Of a DNA stretch of 64,000 nt, positions 21,181 through 33,311 are shown in pieces. The stretch comes from Metridium senile (Eukaryota; Cnidaria; Anthozoa; Actiniaria; Metridiidae). A model generated the notes under the pieces. It searched no databases. It saw nothing but the letters and a program-made list of their open reading frames with translations, and was not told the origin of the DNA. The stretch spans positions 11,765,655 through 11,829,654 of the forward strand of contig OX459104.1 of assembly GCA_949775045.1 (NCBI GenBank). The letters are read 5' to 3'. The position numbers and the translations under genes were made by a program. Every line of letters starts with the position of its first letter. The first letter of the stretch is position 1.

Positions 21181-23365
21181 ACACACATGGTGAATCCGAC
21201 TTTTCGTCCAGTGTCACCCAATAAAGTTTGTTTGTTTGTTTTTGTGGTAACAGGGAATTATTGTGAGTTAAAACACAGGGTAATGAAGGCAACATAATTC
21301 GTTCTTTGGATGGAGATATTTGTTGCCTGGCTATTATATAGATTTCATTTGTGAAAATTCCTGTCTAAAATGGCTATATCTTCAACAAACAAGATATGTC
21401 CAAATAATACTCTGATGTAACTCCAAATTATATTTAGTCAATTGGTAGTGTTTGCGGAGATAATTCCCAGTAAATGTTCTTTAACCTGGGAGAAAGGCGT
21501 TTGTAGAACTGGACACAGTGAAAAATGTGTAATGGTCATAACGGTGGAGTCGACCCCGACATTTATTTAACGGCCGTTGTGTTTACAGAGTAAATGGAAG
21601 TGAACTTCACAGAAAAGTTTGGTTGTATGGAGCGTATAAGTAGTGTGCGCTAATAAACATTCACCAGAGAACGCCATAGCTGAGCGATTTAAGCTTTTGA
21701 AATACATTTATACTGATGTGAACCATACCTTGCACTATTGATAAATTATTCTTGTAGATCAATGCAGAGCCATGCAGCTGTGTGAGCTAGTACCACGTGA
21801 AGTACACCGTCTTATGCTTCTATTTGCAGTTCCCAGTCGATATTCAGATTCAAAAAAGTCGATTTTAAAATATTAAAGTTATAATAATCACAACTTTTTT
21901 AAATTTTGTTCTTTTTAAAGTCTCCATAAAAATTAGGAAGAGCCATTACGGCCATTATAAGTAAAGCATGTATCAAACAGACGAAAAAAAAAACAGCACA
22001 AAAAAGGGTGTATTTCCAGTATGTTTACATAACGATATTTTAACGGTAAACGATAAGATTATATCAGTAAATCTAATATAAACCCATATTTCAGTGATAG
22101 AAATTGTACTATATAAACTTTATTCAGAAAGCCTACGTTATATAATATGAAGAAGATTTCCGTGACGAGACTAAACACGGCTAAGGGGAGACTGGTAGTA
22201 CTTAGAAAAAATACATAAAAAATAAATGGAATAAAATTAAAATAAGCTTAGAAAAAAACTAGAACATTATTCAAAGTAATATTTTAAACAATGCTGGTTG
22301 AAAAAATACACGTACACAAACCATAAATAATGCAAATTTAATATAAAAATCTATATAAGAAAACTAAAGCCTAATTTTATCCTATAAAGATAAAAATTTA
22401 TATGATACTATGGTGATCATGGCTTAGTTGAAGTTGTATATATAACGTATAAGTTGTTTATATAAAGATTCATGAATCTTTTTTAATAATATATAAACAC
22501 CAAATCCCTTTGAATGACTACCATGTGTGCTGTGTGCTGTGTGTATGTCATATTTATAGTATTTACATATTTAGAATTAACGGAAACTGGTTGAAACTTT
22601 GTTTTTTTTTTGGTTAGAACATCCTTTGGGGGATGCAATAAAAGTCAAATCAACACTAGAGATAAAAGTTGTTATGCCTAAAGTTATAAAAATGACTAGT
22701 AACCCTTACTCAGTTCTACGAAAAAACTAAGTTAAATAATATTGACTCGTAAAGGTATTCCCCGTTTCATGTAGGACTCTGTCGTAGAAAATATTTAGTT
22801 TACATTACGTAGCCATGGGCTATGCGGTTTGATTGATTATTACAAAAAGGAAATACTTGCATTCAAAAGATGCAGGCACCGAACACACGATATCGGTTAT
22901 TTCTGAAAGCAAACATTTATTTATGCAAATCGGCATTCGGACCACACGAAACGGCTCTCCTGATCACATTTTTAAATATGCCGGATAAGCAGATTCGTGT
23001 TGAAAGCTGAAACCGGACATTTTCGAATCCACTGACCATTAATTCAACATGGCGGACCAAAATCTCTTCAGTTTTGGCAACTTTGATTGCACTTCTTTTC
23101 AGTCTTAATGAAATCAATACTGCAGTTTGGAACAACAGTTGATCATTTTCTCAATTAGAAGTAAGCTCAATTTTATCATTAGCCGACGTATAAAAATCAA
23201 CCTTAAAAAGATATCCTGTAATTTGAAATACGGCCAAAAATAAACTGCCAGTGGTGTAATTTGTATGAAGTATTAAATAATGCTATATTGATCTAATTGT
23301 GTTATTGAAAATAAGTAAATTTTTAAGTGGGTTTATCAATATTGTTTTATGAATTATTTCACAAT
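21181..23365. other. Unassigned AT-rich stretch
   Basis: No convincing gene, RNA or element ends. A CAATAAAGTTTGTTTGTTTG stretch near 21220 looks like the 3' tail of an old retroposon. Confidence 0.35.
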
Positions 23366-24716
23366 TAAATCCACCTTTTCTTACTAAAATTGCATACAAA
23401 TCACATGGTATAAATGTCGCTTTGTGATTGGTTCAAACGAAAGTTAGGACAACTCTTCTGGTTTGGAAGTCGCTCATATAGAGAATTTGGTAAAGTTCGG
23501 ATTGTCTCGTTATTAAAATGGTTAAATATTGCTCTATTAGGAAGCACATATATACAAATCTAAACAAATCTTTAGTAGAGAACAGTAAAGCTATCATATG
23601 AATGAAGAAGTAAGGAATTTGCACGTGAAATTCGGCAATGGATCTACGTCAATGGATTTAGCTACAATGCAACGACGAAGGATAAAAACAAACTGAAGAT
23701 GTTGTTTTATGAAAGTTAAACCGACAAAAAATCGTCTCAAAAGCCGACTGTTGGCTGCAAATCATCTTTAGGTATGTTTGATTCTTTTAAATGGTGCCAG
23801 TCAAACTAAGTTTTGAAGAAACGGCTAAAAAATTACAAATCTATTTTAGTCAAGTTTTCGTCGCTTATAATTTCAATCAAAAACGCCAAAGATGAGTAAA
23901 AATTTCAAACTTTTAACTTCTACTTTCTAAAGGAAGAAGAAATACACTGAAACTAGTACTGCAATGAACATGTTCAAAGCTGTAAGTTTTTCAATGAATC
24001 ACAAACCATTAGCTATTAGTTTTTCTTATTATTATTATGTTTGTATTTTAATTTAGTGAGTTTAGGTTGAAGTTTGCAAACTACCCGTGAAATTGAAAAT
24101 ATAGCTCATTAATACCTATTTTGAAATTGTCTGGCTGTTAAGTTTATGTTCCACAACTCTAGAACACTAATTTGATGATTAGAAATGTTATCTTTGATTG
24201 CCGTTCAAGCCGTGAAAACAGCGACTATAAAAACAGCGAAGCGAAGAAAATGATCGCTTTTACGATCGAGTCGCAGGATAAGCATTGCCAGCAAAACTCG
24301 TGTATTAGCAAGTTAATCATTTGCTTCTATACTCTTTGAAGTTAAAATTACTTGCTTTGGAAGATTTATCTTTTTAATGCTCGGAAAATAATAAGAAAAC
24401 CTACATTTAAACAAAAATTATATTAAGTGGGTGGTATTCAGCTTTCTGTAGCTGAATCCATTGTCGATACATTGCCGAATTTCACGTGTAAAGTACTTAC
24501 TTCTTCATTGATAGCTTTAGTCTCTATGTATTGTTTAGATTTGTATATATGTGCTTCCTAACAGAGCAATATTTAACCATTTTAATAACGTGACAATCCG
24601 AACTTTACACATTTCTCCATATTCCAAACCAATGTAGAGTTGTCCTAACTTTCGTTTGAACCAATCACAAAGCGACAATTATACCACGTGATCTTAGTAA
24701 GAAAAGGTGGATTCAA
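23366..24716. mobile_element. 1.35-kb element with about 300-bp inverted termini
   Basis: The left arm (23366 to about 23680) and right arm (about 24440 to 24716) are imperfect inverses through TCCACCTTTTCTTAC, TTGTGATTGGTTC, AACTTTCGTTTG and CGTGAAATTCGGCAATG. The middle 750 bp has no ORF. This fits a non-autonomous long-TIR element (MULE-like or fold-back). Target duplication not resolved. Confidence 0.75.
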
Positions 24717-24941
24717 GACATTTTTTTAATTCCTAGGTTTTCCAAATAATTACTATTCTGATCATTATTATTTTCCATATTGTTACTATAATCATTTTTC
24801 CTATCCACTACTTTATTTTTTTTTATATTAATTGTAAGAGCATTGAAATTGCATGTGGTGCGCTAAGAATTAAATTACTAATTATATTGTATTGGAGTAA
24901 TTATAGACTTTAGAAGTTTTTAGTTGCGTAAATTGAATAAA

Positions 24942-25310
24942 CCTTTTCACGATCCATTTCACAACCTTCAGCAGCGATAGCGTGTAATATATTCTTTACA
25001 ATTTGACTACAACTTGCTCGGACCTCTTTACCTCCGTATGCAAATTGCCCATTTCAAAGCACGTGACATTCCCTTGAGAATGTTTTTTTTTTTATGACGA
25101 ACATGTTATAACATTTACATGTAAATGAATCATCTCCCAAGGGTAGCATCACATGTTCTGAAATGGGACAACAAACAAGGAAGCTAAAAAGGTATATTGT
25201 ACACATTATCAAACAATTCAAAAAATTCTACAGGCTGTAGTCCAATTGTAAAGAATATATTACACGCTATCAAGGCCGAGGTAGTTCGATTTAAACCGTG
25301 AAAAGGTCTA
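24942..25310. mobile_element. Fold-back MITE
   Basis: ACCTTTTCACG at 24942 and CGTGAAAAGGT near 25308 bound inverted arms that also share GCGTGTAATATATTCTTTAC. About 370 bp, no coding capacity. Confidence 0.7.
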
Positions 25311-26090
25311 ATATTTTAATTTGGAACCTTGAATCCTTTTAACAAGGCAAACGATCTGCAAACATTTCACACAACTATTTCATGTGATTTAAATACATTT
25401 TCGAATAAAATTTAAGCTCTTTTGAGAATTGTTGGACACGTATACAATTTGTTGTTTATCATTTACATGTCTGACACAAAAGCATCAAAGTAATAAAGCT
25501 GGCTTAATTCCGCATTAGATCAATCGTTTAACTTACATATCTAACTACATTTGTATAACGATATGTTTTGCTTGGTTGACCCAGCGATGAGAGCAATATG
25601 GTCATTAGCCACAGTGACCTGGTTTTGATTTTTCCCGTTTGTTTATTATTGTTTTGTTTGTAACACTAACTTGAGCATGACTACCTGACAATGGTATTTA
25701 AATTGTTTGTCAATGCGTCAAAAAACGTTCAGTTTTTGGTCATAAGCGAAAAGTCTATAAGAAAATAAAGTTAATTACTTCATGTACATACTTCTTTGTT
25801 ACACTTCAAACAAAAAAACCGTTGAATATTAAAAACCTAAGGAATGTTTTTGAGCATCTACCAACTGGAAGTATAAAATCGATGATACATCTTGCTCTGC
25901 CCAACAAGGGGCCATTTTGCATGACCATGCGCGAACTGCTGTACTGTGGCATCGCAATGCAGGCTCACCACAGGCTACACACTCATTCACTTGTAACAAA
26001 ATGCCGCTGAGCTATCGCGTTTTGTTATATTTATCTATTATTCCTATCATTTCAATCGCTATTTGAGAGTGTAGCAAAGAAAAGTTGAAA
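25311..26090. other. Unassigned stretch
   Basis: AT-rich, no supported gene or element ends. Confidence 0.35.
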
Positions 26091-26098
26091 TATGCAGT

Positions 26099-26408
26099 GT
26101 GCAACAAAACAATTATAGACCAGCAAGCAAATACACAAAAGAGCTACCAGAGGAGAGCCAGGAGAGCCAGCTGAGCCTTCAGAGGACGCGCATATTTGTG
26201 GCGCTTGCAGATATGCTGCAACACAGTGTCGTAAATCTACTATCGTTTATCAGACGTGAGTATAGTACTTTTATTCTTTGAATCAGATAAGTAAATGATA
26301 ATATACGTGAAATCATAAGAAACATTGCATGTTTGATGCAGCAATTGGGGAAATGCAAGCGTACCAAAGCTGGGAGGTCCAAGAGGAAATAAAACAGCTT
26401 TCAAAACG
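26099..26408 (+). CDS. Possible exon pair of an unrecognised gene (partial)
   Basis: About 26160-26257 encodes EPSEDAHICGACRYAATQC in one frame, a Cys-rich finger-like segment, ending at a GTGAGT donor. About 26342-26408 encodes AIGEMQAYQSWEVQEEIKQL and ends at a GTAAG donor. The two would be short exons separated by an 84-bp intron. I recognise no family, the start is not visible, and the region just downstream is broken, so this may be a pseudogene or transposon-borne gene remnant. Confidence 0.25.
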
Positions 26409-26499
26409 TAAGAATTCTTCTTGATGAGTGTTATTTGCACATCTAGATAAATTATAAATTATTTATTTATATTGTAGGATGCGATCTTTCAACCGAGAT

Positions 26500-27080
26500 A
26501 TAACGTTTAAAGGAAGCGATGTACGGTGAATTTACAAGATTATCGAAGCCACCCATATACGACCCCGATGCTTTTCAGGAGTTTTGTGTCAAGGCTACAA
26601 TCTTTGGCTGCATTCTAATGCAATGACGGATGGTAGCTCTACCGAACGGATAATCATGAACAAGAAAATAACTGTGGCAATAACATATAAGTTGTGCTAT
26701 GGCCTTAGCCTCCTCCGCAGGCATCTCTTAGGCAGAAGAAACGAACAAAAAAAAAAAACACGACGAACCCCAAACTCACGAAACTCACTCTCGGACTCAG
26801 GAGTTGCCTGCACAGGAGGCTACTATGACCTGAGCCAGGTATGCAACTGGATGCAGACGGAGTCAACTTTTTCCCACTTACTCTAAAAAGCAAAAATGAC
26901 TTTGACGCCGCAATCGATGCCCTATTAAGTACTAAACTGTCTGACTATTTGAAAATGTTCCTAACTCCTCAGCCTGGTGACTGGCTAGCTCTATTCAATA
27001 GCCGTCAAATAGTATATAAAAACCAAGTTTTTTTCCACCACCAGAATCCTTAATGTCACAGCGCCTCCAAATTTACAACA
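26500..27080 (+). pseudogene. Broken repetitive-element ORF upstream of the BEL/Pao integrase
   Basis: Several short frames read as protein-like. PPIYDPDAFQEFCVKATIF lies near 26555-26605. ALLSTKLSDYLKMFLTPQPG followed by SRQIVYKNQV lies near 26920-27030. Stops and frame changes separate them. The second segment lies just upstream of the integrase fragment, so it may belong to the same degenerate element, but I do not recognise it with confidence. Confidence 0.25.
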
Positions 27081-27097
27081 ACAAGAACACTCATACT

Positions 27098-27327
27098 CCA
27101 TGATCAAGTCCGCCAAATCACCCACAGGGCAAATCGACAAGCTGGCCTTTGGATGATCTCTTGCCACCACGCCACGACAAAGGTCATTAAGGACTGTGTT
27201 GTATGCAAGAAAGCAAGGGGATCGACATTAATCCAACAAATGGCGGACCTCCCAAAGGACAGAACAGAGCCCGGACCAACATTCACCAGCATCTGAATAG
27301 ACGTGTTTGGACCATGGTTAGCACACA
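27098..27327 (+). pseudogene. BEL/Pao retrotransposon integrase fragment, left part
   Basis: The frame HDQVRQITHRANRQAGLWM then KVIKDCVVCKKARG and LPKDRTEPGPTFTSI, a TGA, IDVFGPW matches the zinc-binding (C-x2-C) to catalytic-core start of BEL/Pao integrases, in which FTSIGVDVFGPW is conserved; the TGA replaces the Gly codon. The reading is cut at GCACACA (27321-27327) by the CR1 LINE and resumes in the same frame at 49125. It is a dead fragment; no LTRs were found. Confidence 0.75.
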
Positions 27328-27392
27328 CATATTATCACGTAAGTCATGGGTGACGACGGACGTGTTTGTTCTAGCTCTGCTCTAAAGTTCAG

Positions 27393-28085
27393 GAACTTAA
27401 GGATAGGCTCGCTAGTTTAGGCCTACCGACCTCAGGAAATAAAACCCTTTTAAATCGATTGGAAAGCTACACATCAATAAATGAAAGTAATAAATCGACA
27501 AGTAATACCACGAGTTACAACGCCGGCCATGCTGGACCTCGCCGTGAGACATCAATGGTTGAGGTTTCAGATCTGCCTAGAGAGAAAGAGTCCGTAAATA
27601 GAAACAGTGGTAACGACGAAGATGATGAAGACGAAAATGATGATGAGTAGAGCGCTAGCGAGTTTAAAAGATAGGAGATCATTAACATGCAAAAATATGA
27701 AATCTAGAGGCTAAAAAGTGAAAACGAAAGTTTGCTTAAAGTGATTAGCCTATTGTCCGTTAATGCAAACTCTCTTGTTAATACAAATTCTATTGTTCCA
27801 AATATGAATGTAGGCAATTTTAGTCCAAAGCCATTTCACAATACGTTTACTCATGGGGATACAGTTGACTTGACAAATGACTGCACTAAGGATACGACGG
27901 ACAACTCTAAAATCAATAACAAGCCTTGGAAAAGGAAAACGTGAAGAAAAAGCAAAATCAAACCAGCTTCAATCCCAATTCCTCCATAATAAACCAACCT
28001 CAATTGGAACACACCAAACAAAATAGTAAAGAACGACCAACAACCGTCCTGCTGGGCGACTCGATGGTAAAACATATCTCGCTAT
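27393..28085 (+). pseudogene. CR1 copy 1 ORF1 remnant with SAP motif and truncated esterase
   Basis: The frame VQELKDRLASLGLPTSG followed by NKTLLNRLE (about 27393-27460) is a good SAP DNA-binding motif. An acidic Ser/Asn-rich tail follows to 27650. After a frame change, a Pro/Asn/Gln-rich linker (27926 onward) leads to TTVLLGDSMVK, block I of the SGNH esterase found in CR1 ORF1. The esterase then stops because about 0.8 kb is deleted relative to copy 2 and the sequence jumps into the endonuclease. Copy 2 has a different N-terminal domain, so two CR1 subfamilies may be present. Confidence 0.65.
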
Positions 28086-30122
28086 CAATTACGCACCACG
28101 CCCTGATTTATCCTTAGAACAGCTCGAAAATCTTTGTATTGAAATTCGTAAGCCACAATCTAAGCCTTTTGTTGTTACAAGTTGGTATAGACCACCAGAT
28201 TCTACTATTGATAAATTTAATCTTTTTGAAAGCCTCGTCGGCAGGCTTGATGCCGAGAGTGTAGAATTTTACATTGTTGGTGATTTGAACTGTAATTTAG
28301 CTGCAAATCAGATGGATAATAGTTCACGTCACCTGACTAACATAGCTGATATATATATAATTTACATCAACTTATAAATGAACCAACGCGAGTCACCGAA
28401 ACCTTGTCTACAATGATTGATCTAATTTTCCTGATCGGGTAGTTTGTTCAGGTGTCTCACACGTTGGCATCAGTGATCATAGCCTGGTATATGTCTATCG
28501 TAAGATTTCTATAGGATCTTCTAATAAGGGTCATTCTAATGTGACTTATAGAAAGTTTAAAAATTTTGATACACAAAACTTTCGCCATGATATTCGTATA
28601 CAGAATTGGGACACTATCGACTTGCACGAAGATCCAAACAGTATGTGGCGTGCATTGAAAAGCATTTTCTCTAAGGTTGTTGATAAGCACGCTCCCTTGC
28701 GCACAAAACTTGTCCGAGCTTTCAAATCACCTTGGATCACTTCTCAGCTGAAACAACGCATGTACGAAAGAAATGTTCTGAAGTTAAAAGTTACATGTTC
28801 AAATTCTCCTTGCGATTGGCTAAACTATAAGAATTGTCGTAATTCTGTGAATACGGAAATCAAAAGGGTTAAAGAGTTATACTATAAGAATGCATTTCAT
28901 GACAATGCAGGGAACTCAAAAGCGACCTGGAGGATTGTTAATGAGCTCTCTGCAAAAAAATCTAAAAGCTTGAATGCAAAAGAGATTAAATTAAACGGTA
29001 ATTCCATAAGTAATGCAAATGAGCTAGCAAAATATCAGATGGGAGCCGGCCTTATTTAGAGTATCTCGATTGTAATCTTAGGAATTTAAATTCTTTCGAG
29101 ATTAAACAAGTCAATGTATCTACAGTTCACTCGATAATATCAAAATTAAGCCAATCTAAAGCAACTGGCTTGGACAAAATCTCAGCCAGATTGCTCCGCG
29201 AATGCGCTGACCTAATTGCTGACTCCCTTTGCTTAATTTTTAATCGCTATGTTGTTTCTGGTATTTTTCCAGATGACTGGAAGTGTTCCAAAGTTATGTT
29301 CAAACAAGGGGAACGGGATGACTTGAACAACTATCGTCCTATTTCAATTATCCCAGTTGTGGCGAAATTATTTGAAAGGATAGTCTACGATCAGGTCTTT
29401 GCATATTTATCGGACAACGACTTTCTTTCTAATCACCAGTCAGGGTTCCGTCACCTTCATTCAACTGTCACTGCTCTACTCGAGGCTACTGACAATTGGG
29501 CTGTAAATATTGACAAGGGAGAAGTAAATGCCGTCGTTTTTCTAGATTTAAAAAAAGCATTTGATACGGTGAACCATGAAATCCTTTTATCAAAATTACA
29601 TGAGTATGGGATTGAAGAATTTCTAATGATTGGTTCAAGTCCTACTAGAGTGGGCGTAATCAAAAATGCCTTGTTAACGGTTATTTATCGGACAACTTGT
29701 TCACTCATCATGCGGTATTCCCCAGGGGACAATTCTGGGGCCTTTGTTGTTCATTGTGTACATCAATGATCTTCCAAATTGTCTTTCCCATTGCCAGCCT
29801 CGTATGTACGCAGATGACACTCATCTAACCTTTGCATCTAATAATGTCGTTGACATCGATCACTATCTAAATCAAGATTTGGTTAATGTCAATGACTGGC
29901 TTATTGCAAATAAGCTAACACTAAACGCGTCCAAGACAGAATTTTTGTTAATAGGCTCAAGACAAAGACTATAGACCCTGGAGACTGCTCCTTCATTAAC
30001 AATTAACGGAGCTGCTATCGAACAAGTCTCCACTACGAAATCTCTTTGAGTACTAATTGACAAAAATCTGTCTTGGAATAAACATATCGATAAACTATCT
30101 AAAAAAATTGCCTCTGGTATCG
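28086..30122 (+). pseudogene. CR1 copy 1 endonuclease-reverse transcriptase, broken
   Basis: It begins inside the EEP endonuclease (LCIEIRKPQSKPFVV, WYRPPDSTIDKF, IVGDLNCNL). The RT has LNNYRPISIIPVVAKLFERI, VVFLDLKKAFDTVNHEI and YADDTHLTFAS, the catalytic box A and YADD motif. Frame changes occur near 28380, 29060, 29300, 29620 and 29730, and about 100 bp is lost near 29040. The sequence stops at IGAL (30122), exactly where the 10.2-kb transposon entered, and continues with KRIRPF at 40372. Confidence 0.85.
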
Positions 30123-30128
30123 GAGCTC

Positions 30129-30420
30129 TATGGAGCCCCAGAGGGGCCACTCTCTCTTTTTTTTCTGGATCACTTCTCTTTTGCTCGGATGTCTTCTTTT
30201 TTGCTGGGTCTTTTCTTTTTTTGCTCGGATCTTTTCTTTTTTGCCTGAAACACTTCTTTTTTGCCTGAAACACTTCTTTTTTGCTCGGATGTTTTCTTTT
30301 TTTCTTCGATCCCTTCTTTTTTGCTCGGATCTTTTTTTTTTCTTGGATCACTCCTTTTTTGCTCAGATCTTTTCTTTTTTCATCGAACACTTCTTTTTTG
30401 TTTGGTCAGCAGTAAGCCCA
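30129..30420 (+). repeat. Left terminal inverted repeat with subterminal repeats
   Basis: Starts TATGGAGCCCCAGAGGGGCC, then about ten units of TTTTTTGCTCGGATCTTTTC type. Pairs with 40085-40365. Long Phe/Ser-rich open frames here on both strands are artefacts of the repeat. Confidence 0.9.
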
Positions 30421-30812
30421 CGTTAAATTGTGCATGCGCAATGTTGCCATGTGCTTGGTTCGTTCAAAATGGCGATCAACGTGGCTTCTTTATCGAAAAC
30501 CGTCGAAGAGGTAAGATTGTCGCCTTTTCCATGCTTTTACCTGTACATAATTTGATTTATGTGTATTTAAATGTTTTATCTTTTAATAGGTGTGCAATTT
30601 TTTACAAGAAAGATCTGTTGAAAGAAAGGTGCTGGCAAAATTCCGTCTAGAGAAGGTATTATATTAAAGCTTATAACGGGGCTTGTATAAAGAACGAGCA
30701 TGTTTGTCGTACTTCGCTGCTAGAAATAGCAAGTAAAAAGAAATCATTTCTAAAGTTGCTAAGCTCATACCTTGTTTCGAGATTCGATCAAAATCTAAAA
30801 CTTTCTTTTAGG

Positions 30813-31275
30813 CTACGTTTACACGGTACTGGTCGATCTTTCGACCAGTCAAAAAATCGCCCTGGACATGCTGTTCACACCAACCGAACAATATTTTGGC
30901 TAATCCTCCGTGTAAGAACCTCACAACTAACGTCACTAAAATTAAGGTCAAAATGCAAGCGAACGAGTAATAAATCCAGCCATATTACACATCAAAATGT
31001 TTAATAAGTTATTTATTATCCAATCAAAAGGTTTTTGATTAAATACAAAATAAATACACTAAATACAAGACCTTAATTTTAGTGACGTCAGTTGTGAGGT
31101 CCTTACACAGAGGTAAAGCCAATATTTTCGTTCTGTTCAGACGAGACCATCAGAACTGGTCAATTATAAATTTTGTCAGTGGTTTTAACATCTGTCCATG
31201 CGCACTACGTTTACACGGTACTGGACAAATATTTGACCGGTCATACTGTTACACCGTACCAGTCAATTTTTTGAC
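30813..31275. mobile_element. Nested MITEs in intron 2 of the accessory gene
   Basis: Outer motif TACGTTTACACGGTACTGG (30813 and again near 31205) with inverse near 31250. Inside, GTAAGAACCTCACAACTAAC at about 30920 faces its inverse near 31095, a fold-back unit of about 200 bp. Confidence 0.65.
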
Positions 31276-31310
31276 CAGGCCGGCTGAAAAATCGTCCTCG
31301 TTGTGATACG

Positions 31311-32574
31311 TGCTTCTGCAGTTTCGGCTTACAGCCCCACGCGCAATGCATTCTGGGTTGGACTCAAGAAAAAGTGAGCACCAAACTGTGACACGCCGCC
31401 ATATGTAAGGCCGTGCAATTGTATGGGAAGTCTTTAAAGCATTTTTATCCAACCTTCACACTTTATTTTTCAATTCTAATGCAACATAACTTGAACTTAA
31501 GTCCTCAAAGAACTTAATTTATAGGTAAGTAACTGTTTTTAGCATTTTAAATACACTATAGATCAAATCAAGAGTCAACCTGTGAACTATCTAGTCTTAC
31601 ATTAAGAATTCTCATTGTTTTTCCCCTCTTGCAGTCGATTGTAGATATGGCATTTAGACATTGTGCAGTGTTCAATTGTCACAACGGTGATAATATTTTT
31701 ATGGGGTTTACGATAAAAGCTGTGTGATATTTGTCAGCCACTGGCCTTTTACAGTGCAACGACTTTAACCGAAGCCACCTAACAATAATTAGCCAATTAC
31801 AATCGAGAATATGAACAATAGAATCTCAACAAATGTTTGATTTTATGCTTAAAATGCTTATAATTTTCATTATATGTGAATGAAATACATCAAGATTGAA
31901 AAAGAATCATCTCAGCCTGTGAGAACCGTGCACAAAGTTTATGTTTGATCTCAAAAACGTTAATTTTTAATTTTGTTTTGGTGGCCTCAGTTGAAGTAGT
32001 CGCACTGTAAGACTTCTATATAATATAATATGTAAATATATAATAATGATTCAGTCGGTTTACCAGATAGGAAGTGATCAGTAATGCTTTAGACCTCTTA
32101 TTGTGTATAAGTTTGGTTCAGCGTTTGCTTGCCTTGTTATTTTAACAATCAGTCGGGAAAGGGAACGGCGGAAGTTGAAGTGAGCCATGTATTTTGCACT
32201 TTTGTAAACCTCATTTGTGGAACCTTTTACCACTGTTTTGACAAATAAATACTGCACAATTTCTAGTTATAAATCCTATATCTACAATAGACTACAAGAT
32301 GGAAAAAACAATGATAATTCTTAACCAAAGAATAGAGATTTATCAGATCAAAATACTCGAGTGGACCCTTCGAAATAAAACAAAATATTGTATAGTTAAA
32401 ACGATTAAAAACAGTTAGTTACTCATAAATTATGTTCTTTAAGGACTAATGTTCAAGTTAAGTTGCATTAGAATTGAAAAATAAAGCTTGAAGGTTGGAT
32501 AAAAACGCTCACTTTTCTTGAGCCCAACCCAGAATGCATTGCGCACGGCGTTGGAAGCCGAAACTGCAGAAGCA
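31311..32574. mobile_element. 1.26-kb element with about 200-bp inverted arms
   Basis: TGCTTCTGCAGTTTCGGC at 31311 and its inverse ending at 32574; arms also share GCATTCTGGGTTGG and TTTTTCAATTCTAATGCAAC. The left arm carries about 75 extra bases. No ORF. Confidence 0.75.
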
Positions 32575-32697
32575 TGTATTATCAATTAAATCAAATTTGA
32601 TCAATATTTATTGATTTCATAATGAAAGTTAAAATGCAACCATTATTCAAACAAATTTAGTATTTTATTTAATAGGAACTAAAGCTGTTAATGATCT

Positions 32698-33000
32698 CAG
32701 GGTTCGTGCTGATGTCAGTAAACAAAATCTAAGGAGTTTTCAAGGAGTTTTCAAGGACCAAAAAGTAATTTTTAAGCACTTTTTGCGACAACTTTGATAT
32801 ATAAATGATATTCCTGTCGTTGTTAACGTCACACAGAATGAGCAAATTTGATCAAAATTTACCCTACTTTAGCTAGAATTAAGGAGTTTTTAAGGAGTTT
32901 TTGTTGATTTTCTAAAATTCAAGGGCTTTTCAAGTGCCCTTAAAAACGTAAATAAAATCTAAGGAGTTTTCAAGGAGTTTAAGGAGTAGCACGAACCCTG
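32698..33000. mobile_element. 303-bp hAT-like MITE
   Basis: Ends CAGGGTTCGTGCT and AGCACGAACCCTG, flanked by TGATCT on both sides (32692-32697, 33001-33006). Interior has CAAGGAGTTTT repeats. CAGGG termini suggest hAT, though the visible duplication is 6 rather than 8 bp. Confidence 0.75.
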
Positions 33001-33122
33001 TGATCTAGATGTATTTGAACTAAAAGGCTTCACTTGATGTTATCAATTATTGACAATTGATAATTATCGATACTTTTTAACCAATGTTTATTTATCTATT
33101 TCGATCGATTATCTATACTTAT

Positions 33123-33311
33123 AACAGGTTCCCATTTAAATCTGTACTTTCCTATTTAAATCTGTACTGATGCAAATTTTGCTGATGTGTGCTAAACACA
33201 CAGATCAACCAATCAGAGTATATTATTGTGAACTTCTCTGATTGGTTGATCTGTGTGTTTAGCACACATGAACACAATTTGCATAAGTACAGATTTAGAT
33301 GGGAACCTGTT
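33123..33311. mobile_element. 189-bp palindromic MITE
   Basis: AACAGGTTCCCATTTAAATC faces GATTTAGATGGGAACCTGTT. Near-perfect inner arms include GTGTGCTAAACACACAGATC. Confidence 0.85.

Larger units (their letters stand above)
27328..30128 (+). mobile_element. CR1-type LINE copy 1, first segment
   Basis: 5'-truncated or near-full-length CR1-like LINE inserted in the BEL/Pao integrase. A CACAC target duplication is visible (27322-27326 and 49125-49129). It continues at 40372-40965 and 49043-49124 after two later insertions. Sequence matches copy 2 (57.3-62.3 kb) throughout EN and RT. Internal deletion joins ORF1 to EN near 28080. Confidence 0.9.

Noticed and set aside
26705..26893. Minus-strand ORF of 62 codons
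   Set aside because: Low complexity with a poly-A derived Phe run, no supporting motif.
30130..30650. Overlapping Phe/Ser-rich and Lys-rich open frames across the left terminal repeat (and 40047-40417 on the right)
   Set aside because: They are translations of TTTTTTGCTCGGATC-type subterminal repeats, open in several frames on both strands, with no domain.
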